Of a stretch of DNA of 10,278 nucleotides, positions 4,812-10,278 are shown in pieces (within the stretch, counting starts at the first letter, position 1; every line of letters begins with the position of its first letter). Source of the stretch: CAZNHL01 sp964572965. GTDB taxonomy: Bacteria > Bacteroidota > Bacteroidia > Cytophagales > UBA9547. Under the pieces are notes generated by a model. The model did no database searches and was not told the origin of the DNA. It saw only the letters and a program-made list of their open reading frames with translations. The stretch lies in NCBI GenBank assembly GCA_964572965.1, contig CAZNHL010000103.1:1-10278 (forward strand), given 5' to 3'. A program made the translations under genes and the position numbers.

Positions 4812-7699
4812 TACTGCTTAATAAACCGTTTTGTAGTTTGTGCTCCTGAAGTTTGTGTGATAATCACAGAATACACACCGGCAGGTAAACTGTGGATGTC
4901 GAGTGTGTTTTCAGAAGCATAGGTAGTAGCAACAAGCACTACATTACCCATTACATCAACAATAGTTGCAGTACTTCCTGTCAGATCAGCATTGGCGCTG
5001 ATGTTCAATGCTTCAGATGCAGGATTTGGGAACAATGTGATAATTTGTTCTAAAGCCACTTCGTCTAAAGAGCCTTCTGCCGCAGCTGTAGCAGCAAAAG
5101 CAGCGCTTTGTTTAGTGATTTTAATCCAGTTAATGTTCCATCCGCCAGTCTGCGCATAGATACCAAGGTTATAAGTACCTGCATTAACAGTAACTACATG
5201 TGAGATGGTAGTCCAGTTTTGCCAGCCGCCGGTTGCCGGCACATTCACTGACCCCAGCTGGATTGTGCCTGCATTAAGGTCAAGAGATAGTTTACCGCCA
5301 TTTACACTCGCTACTCTGTACTCTACAAGGTATTTACCCGAAGTAGGGAAGTTGATATTGTTGTAGGCCATCCAGTCTGTATTGTCGATATAACCAACAT
5401 TCTGTCCTCCGCCGGCATCTGTTGTAGCTTCATTTTGTACACCAGACATTGTGCTCCAGTTTTCAGCCTGAATTACGGTACTTGTAGCAGTAGGAGTAAC
5501 AGTTACTTTACTTAATTTCCACTGTCCGTTATTTCCGCTATGGTTAGGCCATTGGTTAACCTGAGCTCCTGAAGTCTTTGTTCCGCCCAGCAATTCTAAT
5601 ATTTTGTTGCTGTGCTTAGCCATAAATTTATAGTAACCACCCATGTCAATTGCAATGAATTGCTGGTTTTTACCTTCTACATATGTCCATTGGTTCAGTT
5701 TAGCGCCGTCAGCAGTATTTACACCAACAATATCAAGTGCCTTGCCACTGTTTTTAGCAGTGATCCTGTAAGCACCGTTACCAAGGTGAGTCAATTCAAA
5801 CTGCTGATTTGTAGCATTGCTATTCAACGCCTGTTGCACTATAGCGGCTCCGTCGGACGTGCTTGCACCAGATACTGCGAGATAAAGGTTACTGTTTCTG
5901 TTTTGGATGTTATAAGTACCTGCAAGGTTTGTAACACCGTTCGCTACAATTTTAAGAGAACTTGCTAGGTCATTGAAGTTGTTGGAAACAAGACAACTGT
6001 TATCAGCAGTAGCTGTATAAGTACTACCGCCAAAATTATCGTTGTTATAGAGAGTAACTTTATAACCTTGTACTACTTTCAGAGAAGAGATATCATCATT
6101 TGAAATACCTTTTGCCTGAAGTTGTGCCAGGGTATAATCTCCTTCTGCAAGACCGATTGCATACCCCCCATAGCTACAGTCTTTGTAAACTGTTACAGCA
6201 ACAGGGCCGCTTGGAGTTACTACAGTTCCCGGAGGAATAGTACCTGTAATAGTATAACTTCCTAATGAAGCATAATCAGAGTATCCGTTGGTAGCCGGAT
6301 TACCAGCCCCTGTTCCGTCAACAGAGATAAAGTACTTTCCTGCAGCAAGGCTTGCTGTTACTGTAGCATTTAATCCAGCAGGGTTAAATGAGCCTATCTG
6401 AGTACCTGAAGCATTGAATAAACGCACCAGGATATCCAGGTTTCCATGACGTGAAACAGTATTAACATTCAGGGTAATATTTCCGCCACCTGTAGTAAAT
6501 GTGAAGAAGTCAACATCTCCTGTAGTTGTTATTATACCATTTTTTGCAGTAACTGCACCAGATGATGAATAGCTTAGTGTTGCAGCATTGGCAGTATTAT
6601 TGCCATAGTCGTCGGCTCTGTAACCAACACCATAAGTGCTGCTTGAGATTTTTGCCAAATCGTCTTCTTTATTATTGGCGTTGTTATACTCACCTTTACT
6701 CCACTGAGAAATTGGCTTGTAGTAACCTACACCCATGATAGGTGCCCAGTCGCCATGGCCTTGAAAATATCCTTCAGCCGGAGACGTTCTACCGTCATGG
6801 CCCAAGCCAAATGTATGACCTACTTCGTGAGAAGAAGCTTCTCCTCCCGATTTGCCGCTAGTAATGAATACCCAGCACGGAACGTCATTGTCCCAGTTGA
6901 ACGACCCGATATAAGCAACCCCGCCTGCGCCCGGAGCAGCAGTATTGGTAGGTGTTACTACAACGCGCATTCTTCGGTTTTTCGGATATGAGTTAAACAC
7001 AGACTGGCTCGTTGTTACATTGACATTGAATGGTCTGTAATCTTCCGAAACCACTTCCCAATGTTCGCGGATAGCAGCATCGCTCATACCCGAAGCAGCA
7101 GCATTAATGGCTTTACCATTGTTCCACAAGTTTCCCGCAGGCATGTTATAGCCATCGAAATCCAGGAATACACAACCTGCAGCTCCCGAATAACTTTGAA
7201 GGTTAAGTACAGCCTGTCCTATTTCAGCTACTTCTGTTCTTTGGTTTGACTGCTCTTTTGGCGGTGTATTTTCAAGGTCTATACATATCACACCATTGAT
7301 ATCAACCGGCTTAACATAAGCATTACCGCTTTCATCTGAATAGTATTCGTAAGCCTCTTTTGTATCTTTTAACAGAATGTGCCCTTTAACTTCTTTGTCG
7401 CTTACCTCCAGAAAGAAGCTTGAGCCGCTTACGCCATTCAGTTCTCCATTTACATACTCACTGTTTTTACCTGATTTTTTAAAATTTACTTTACCTGAAA
7501 ACCTTTTAGAACCAGATACTTGCAGCTCAATAGGAGTAGCCGCTGTTCTTGCATTGCTTCCTGAAGCAACCGTAGTGCTCTTTAAATCTTTCAGCAAGCT
7601 CTGGCTTGATCCGATAGCTGTTTGTGCTGATGCGCTGTTGTAAATGCCATAGGCCATGAATAGCGACAGACATAATTTGTAATGCTTTTTCATACACAT
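4811..7699 (-). CDS. Secreted metzincin metalloprotease with PPC, crystallin, ricin lectin, CBM6 and T9SS domains
   Basis: A 962-residue exported zinc endopeptidase. Signal peptide: about 1-26 (cut after SASA-Q). Met3 at 7693 would give an equally good signal, so the start is uncertain by two codons. A propeptide-like region runs to about 165 and contains Cys139, a possible cysteine switch. Catalytic domain: about 170-355, with the metzincin zinc motif HEVGHTFGLGHD at 291-302 (H291, H295 and H301 ligands, E292 base) and a probable Met-turn at PIMGVGY (M322). A PPC domain follows (about 385-486, GDVDFFTF ... GKYFISV). Next are a beta/gamma-crystallin module (about 502-584, motifs NDDISS 534 and NDLASS 576, Cys508/Cys569), a ricin-type trefoil lectin (about 593-730, repeated Q-Q-F/Q-W endings), CBM6 (about 741-863) and a type A sorting domain (about 888-962, LFPNPASEALNI ... 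GVYSVII ... KRFIKQ). The binding modules suggest it is anchored to a glycan-rich surface, where it could cut wall mannoproteins. It lies 58 bp after the GH16 gene. The peptidase family within the metzincins is not settled. Confidence 0.92.
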   Translation of the reverse strand: MCMKKHYKLCLSLFMAYGIYNSASAQTAIGSSQSLLKDLKSTTVASGSNARTAATPIELQVSGSKRFSGKVNFKKSGKNSEYVNGELNGVSGSSFFLEVSDKEVKGHILLKDTKEAYEYYSDESGNAYVKPVDINGVICIDLENTPPKEQSNQRTEVAEIGQAVLNLQSYSGAAGCVFLDFDGYNMPAGNLWNNGKAINAAASGMSDAAIREHWEVVSEDYRPFNVNVTTSQSVFNSYPKNRRMRVVVTPTNTAAPGAGGVAYIGSFNWDNDVPCWVFITSGKSGGEASSHEVGHTFGLGHDGRTSPAEGYFQGHGDWAPIMGVGYYKPISQWSKGEYNNANNKEDDLAKISSSTYGVGYRADDYGNNTANAATLSYSSSGAVTAKNGIITTTGDVDFFTFTTGGGNITLNVNTVSRHGNLDILVRLFNASGTQIGSFNPAGLNATVTASLAAGKYFISVDGTGAGNPATNGYSDYASLGSYTITGTIPPGTVVTPSGPVAVTVYKDCSYGGYAIGLAEGDYTLAQLQAKGISNDDISSLKVVQGYKVTLYNNDNFGGSTYTATADNSCLVSNNFNDLASSLKIVANGVTNLAGTYNIQNRNSNLYLAVSGASTSDGAAIVQQALNSNATNQQFELTHLGNGAYRITAKNSGKALDIVGVNTADGAKLNQWTYVEGKNQQFIAIDMGGYYKFMAKHSNKILELLGGTKTSGAQVNQWPNHSGNNGQWKLSKVTVTPTATSTVIQAENWSTMSGVQNEATTDAGGGQNVGYIDNTDWMAYNNINFPTSGKYLVEYRVASVNGGKLSLDLNAGTIQLGSVNVPATGGWQNWTTISHVVTVNAGTYNLGIYAQTGGWNINWIKITKQSAAFAATAAAEGSLDEVALEQIITLFPNPASEALNISANADLTGSTATIVDVMGNVVLVATTYASENTLDIHSLPAGVYSVIITQTSGAQTTKRFIKQ
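5111..6196 (-). repeat. Shared tail cassette, copy 2 (split by a ricin lectin)
   Basis: This is the protease copy of the module pair present in all three enzymes: crystallin module at 5948-6196 and CBM6 at 5111-5479. A ricin-type lectin coding segment of about 410 bp (5510-5923) lies between them, where the other two copies have only a short Ser-rich linker. Confidence 0.75.
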
Positions 7700-7718
7700 A
7701 TAAGTTTAGGTTAGTTAG

Positions 7719-7744
7719 AAGGAACCGGCATTAACCGGTTCCTT
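7719..7744. other. Perfect 10-bp intercistronic hairpin
   Basis: AAGGAACCGG (7719-7728) and CCGGTTCCTT (7735-7744) form a perfect stem around a 6-nt loop, filling much of the 58 bp between the GH16 stop and the protease start. On the minus strand no U tract follows, so it fits a partial terminator, an RNA-stabilising or processing hairpin, or an attenuator better than a full terminator. On the plus strand a T-rich stretch follows, but I see no plus-strand gene for it to end. Confidence 0.6.
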
Positions 7745-7757
7745 TATTTAGGACAGA

Positions 7758-9503
7758 TTACTTTTTAATAAAGCGTTTAGTAGTTGTTCCTGCTTCAGAC
7801 GTTACAGAAAGGACATAAACACCTGCTGCAAACTCTGATACATCTAAAGTAGTATTGTTTGTCAAAGCTGCTGTTTTTACAAGGTTTCCATAAACATCAT
7901 AAATACTTGCTGATGCAGACTCAATACCGCCTGCTAAACTGATTGTCAGGTCACCTTCTGTAGGGCTAGGATATAATACAACTGATTCCTGAGCAGGAGC
8001 TTCATCAGCCAATTCACTATCCATTCTTGCATTCACTTTGGTGAAGCGTATCCAGTTAAGGTTAAAACCTCCCGTTGCTGCAAAAATCCCAACATTGTAT
8101 GTTCCTGCATTAATATTTACAGTGTGTGATACTGTTGTCCAGTTCTGCCATCCGCCGGTTGAAGGAATATTAACTGCACCCAACTGAATAGTGCCGGCAT
8201 TCAGATCAAGAGATAACCTGCTGCCACCGTTTAAGCTGGCTACTCTGTATTCTACTTTATATTTACCTGAAGTCGGGAAATTGATAGAATTATAGGCCAT
8301 CCAGTCACCATTGTCGATGTAACCGACATTCTGCCCGCCACCTGCATCGGTAGTAGGTTCTTTCTGTACACCTAACATAGCGCTATAGTCTTCTGCCTGA
8401 ATAGTTCTCGTGAAAGAAGAAGAAACAGCTCTGATCTTTAATGATGTTGTTCTGTCATTCCAGCCATTTGCTACAAGACAAGAATTGTTTGCATTGAAAG
8501 TGATTGAAGAACCTGTGAAGTTATCATGCTCGAACAACTGGATTTCGTAACCGCTGTTTACTTTCAATGAAGAAATATCTTCATTACCGACACCTCTTAC
8601 ATATAAAGCGCCATAGTTATAGTCGCCTGCAGGTAAGCCAATTGCATAACCGCCATAGTTGCAGTCTTTATAAACTGTAGCCACGCCGCCTGGTTGTGGA
8701 TTAGGATTACCTCCGTTGTTTTTATAAACACGCACATAATCTACTAACATCCTTTTAGGAAAAATTTCAGGAGCAATCCATGTACCTAAAGAACCACCTA
8801 CAGCAATGTTCATAATGAGGTGAAACTTCTTATCGTAAGGCCATTTTTGCCATCCGCCTTCATTGTTAAAAGTAAAATACTCTCTGCCGTCTACATCAAA
8901 TACCATTTTGTTTTCATACCAGCTAACGCCGTATACATGGTAGTTCTGTTCGATGTTTGACAAACCGGTAATGGCAGCTCCTTTATTAGTACCGATAGTG
9001 TGGTTGTAAGCCTTCGTATGGATATTAGCCTCCACTTTGTCGTACTTTAGTCCACCCAAAGCAAAACTCTCCATGATGTCAATTTCACCACTTGCAGGCC
9101 ATCCTCCATATGCCCAGTCAGTAGGCAACATCCATATTGCCGGCCAAAGCCCCTGGCCAACAGGTATTTTAGCTCTTACTTCAACTCTGCCATAAGTCCA
9201 GTCACCTTTATTACGTGATACCAAACGGGCAGATGAATATTCAGCTCCGGCCCAGTCTCTACGGGCTTCAAGAACAAGATTTCCGTTTTCAACACGTGAG
9301 TTTTCTCTGCGTGCATTGTTGTAGTATTGGGCTTCCCCATTACCCCAGCCACCTGCGCCTACATCATAACCCCATTTATTTGGGTCAGGCAAACCTGTAT
9401 AGTTAAATTCGTCCTGCCAAACCAATTGCCAGTTTTGAGAAAATCCCTGATAGCTTAGTAAAACCAGAGCTGTCAGGAATAAAATAATTTTGCTTGTTTT
9501 CAT
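7758..9503 (-). CDS. Secreted GH16 beta-glucanase (laminarinase type) with crystallin, CBM6 and T9SS domains
   Basis: A 581-residue exported enzyme of the GH16 family, most likely an endo-beta-1,3- or 1,3(4)-glucanase. Signal peptide: residues 1-22 (cut before QNWQLV). GH16 jellyroll: about 24-262. It opens with WQLVWQDEFNYTG and holds the active-site motif GEIDIMES (139-146), with E140 as nucleophile, D142 assisting and E145 as acid/base. Substrate-cleft aromatics are visible in GLWPAIWMLP (118-127), and the closing strand is MLVDYVRVYK (252-261). A beta/gamma-crystallin module follows (about 275-359, motifs NEDISS 307 and NDRTTS 349, Cys281/Cys342). Then come CBM6 (about 367-489) and a type A sorting domain (about 508-581, LYPSPTEGDLTI ... 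GVYVLSV ... KRFIKK). The extended motif and the opening residues favour laminarinase over agarase or carrageenase, but substrate is not proven. It heads the three-enzyme run and has a long AT-rich leader. Confidence 0.95.
   Translation of the reverse strand: MKTSKIILFLTALVLLSYQGFSQNWQLVWQDEFNYTGLPDPNKWGYDVGAGGWGNGEAQYYNNARRENSRVENGNLVLEARRDWAGAEYSSARLVSRNKGDWTYGRVEVRAKIPVGQGLWPAIWMLPTDWAYGGWPASGEIDIMESFALGGLKYDKVEANIHTKAYNHTIGTNKGAAITGLSNIEQNYHVYGVSWYENKMVFDVDGREYFTFNNEGGWQKWPYDKKFHLIMNIAVGGSLGTWIAPEIFPKRMLVDYVRVYKNNGGNPNPQPGGVATVYKDCNYGGYAIGLPAGDYNYGALYVRGVGNEDISSLKVNSGYEIQLFEHDNFTGSSITFNANNSCLVANGWNDRTTSLKIRAVSSSFTRTIQAEDYSAMLGVQKEPTTDAGGGQNVGYIDNGDWMAYNSINFPTSGKYKVEYRVASLNGGSRLSLDLNAGTIQLGAVNIPSTGGWQNWTTVSHTVNINAGTYNVGIFAATGGFNLNWIRFTKVNARMDSELADEAPAQESVVLYPSPTEGDLTISLAGGIESASASIYDVYGNLVKTAALTNNTTLDVSEFAAGVYVLSVTSEAGTTTKRFIKK
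8037..8681 (-). repeat. Shared tail cassette, copy 1 (GH16)
   Basis: Crystallin module (8427-8681) plus CBM6 (8037-8405), matching the copies in the protease and the chitinase. The two cysteines are 61 residues apart here as in the other two. The first Ca motif is NEDISS rather than NDDISS. Confidence 0.75.
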
Positions 9504-9630
9504 ACTAAGTAAATTTTTGATGATGTGAAATTGGTTAAGGTATAATCATATTTTATATACTGTGAGACATCTTTATTGCCTTGCCCATTAATTGAACGAT
9601 TCAAATATTTTTTGTGACTTAAGCCATATC

Positions 9631-9638
9631 CAAAAGTA
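9631..9638 (-). promoter_or_regulatory. Candidate -7 box for the GH16 enzyme run
   Basis: The minus strand reads TACTTTTG, matching TAnnTTTG, about 128 nt before the GH16 ATG. A matching -33 TTG is not visible at the usual spacing. Chance matches are likely in such AT-rich DNA, so this is only a candidate. Confidence 0.3.
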
Positions 9639-10012
9639 TATAATCATCATTATGACACCCTTATAAAGTACCGGACATTATTAGGACATGGTAATTAAAT
9701 GAGTCCTTCAAAAAATACAAGACACTGAAAAACAAATACTTAATTAAAAAACAAGCATCAGTTCATATCGGGTAAATACCTGAAAAATCTTGATTATTTT
9801 AAAATATTTCCCATAAAAATCCCATATCAATTCTAACAATGGTATTGAACCGTCACAGATGGCTTTAAATCTTCCGGAATTTGTATGGAAAATTGATATT
9901 ATCTAAAAAAACTCGGCCGGTAAAAATCAGGTCTGATTAACAAAAGCTGTTCTTGATCCGGGTATATTATAAAGCAAGGTTTGATGCTGCATACTTTCAA
10001 CAGACCCAATAA

Positions 10013-10022
10013 NNNNNNNNNN
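10013..10022. other. Assembly gap (10 Ns)
   Basis: Ten consecutive Ns. Runs of fixed length like this are normally scaffolding placeholders, so the true distance and sequence between the two sides are unknown, and reading frames should not be carried across. Confidence 0.95.
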
Positions 10023-10278
10023 GATTATCAGCTCATAATTTCCATTGAAGATTCCTGCGGACGGCAAAAAGGAGACTCGCTGAAGCCATATTTTATTGAT
10101 TGTTAAACACTCTGGCTTTACAAAACCGGAATTATACAGCATAACCTGTGAAATTCTGCGTTATCTGTCGGAGAAAACTTAAGCAGGTTTGATAGAAGCG
10201 GATAGTCAGGTTAGAATAATTGCTTAGATTGTCCTGGTTTAATATTAAGACAATTCTGATGGATACTTTTCCAACATT

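Larger units (their letters stand above)
9504..10278. other. 775-bp AT-rich stretch without a supported gene
   Basis: This is the upstream region of the three-enzyme run and should hold its promoter. No ORF has convincing codon pattern or a recognisable product. It contains the candidate -7 box at 9631-9638, a small inverted repeat AATCAG/CTGATT at 9925-9938 and the assembly gap. Beyond the gap, the plus strand is open from 10023 for 27 codons (YQLIISIEDS ... FIDC, then TAA), and the minus strand is open from the right edge to a TAA at 10132-10134 (48 codons). Both are too short and too featureless to call. Confidence 0.55.

Noticed and set aside
5612..5968. 118-codon plus-strand frame opposite the protease gene
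   Set aside because: It is antisense to the lectin-coding part of a well-supported gene, is Cys- and Val-rich without a pattern, and has no leader.
6755..7643. Several 60-90 codon plus-strand frames opposite the protease N-terminal half
   Set aside because: All lie inside the coding strand of a recognised metzincin with intact motifs; the peptides look like reverse translations of low-complexity coding DNA.
3025..8681. Possible CRISPR or tandem array from the repeated peptide patterns
   Set aside because: The repeats are paralogous protein modules spaced kilobases apart, not short regular DNA repeats with spacers.
9927..10142. 71-codon minus-strand reading frame
   Set aside because: It runs through the 10 Ns, so the frame is not real across the gap, and the peptide matches nothing I recognise.
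10132..10278. Minus-strand frame open from the right edge to a TAA at 10132
   Set aside because: Forty-eight codons without a visible start, domain or coding-like composition; it may be the tail of a gene outside the window but cannot be supported.

Overview
The window reads as a chromosomal piece of a polysaccharide-degrading Bacteroidota, most like Chitinophagaceae or a relative. The basis is three large exported enzymes with type IX secretion (T9SS) C-terminal sorting domains, a PorP/SprF-like outer-membrane protein, AT-rich leaders mostly lacking Shine-Dalgarno sites, and candidate TAnnTTTG -7 boxes. The genus assignment is inference. All seven supported genes lie on the minus strand, so transcription runs from high to low coordinates. 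A run of 10 Ns (10013-10022) shows this is draft sequence.

Right part (9503 to 2737): three consecutive secreted multidomain enzymes. They are a GH16 beta-glucanase (laminarinase type), a metzincin zinc metalloprotease and a GH18 chitinase. Each carries the same tail: a beta/gamma-crystallin module with two Ca-binding motifs and two cysteines exactly 61 residues apart, a CBM6 module, and a T9SS type A sorting domain. The protease also has a pre-peptidase C-terminal (PPC) domain and a ricin-type lectin. Beta-1,3-glucanase, chitinase and protease together match the three main polymers of a fungal cell wall (glucan, chitin, mannoprotein), so the cluster is best read as a fungal or other chitin/glucan cell-wall attack locus. 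Perfect hairpins lie in both intergenic gaps. A frameshifted remnant of an extra T9SS sorting domain follows the protease stop codon, a trace of past rearrangement.

Middle (2736 to 1681): a strong terminator, then a 378-bp gap with a second terminator-like hairpin whose loop is GAAA on the RNA and a REP-like palindrome. A small lipoprotein of unknown function with a GTG start follows.

Left part (1680 to 1): a tight operon of an ECF sigma factor, a single-pass membrane protein that is probably its anti-sigma factor (ATGA overlap), and the 5' part of a PorP/SprF-like gene 3 bp further on. This suggests envelope-signal control of a T9SS-associated outer-membrane protein. Whether this sigma factor also controls the three enzymes cannot be told from the sequence.
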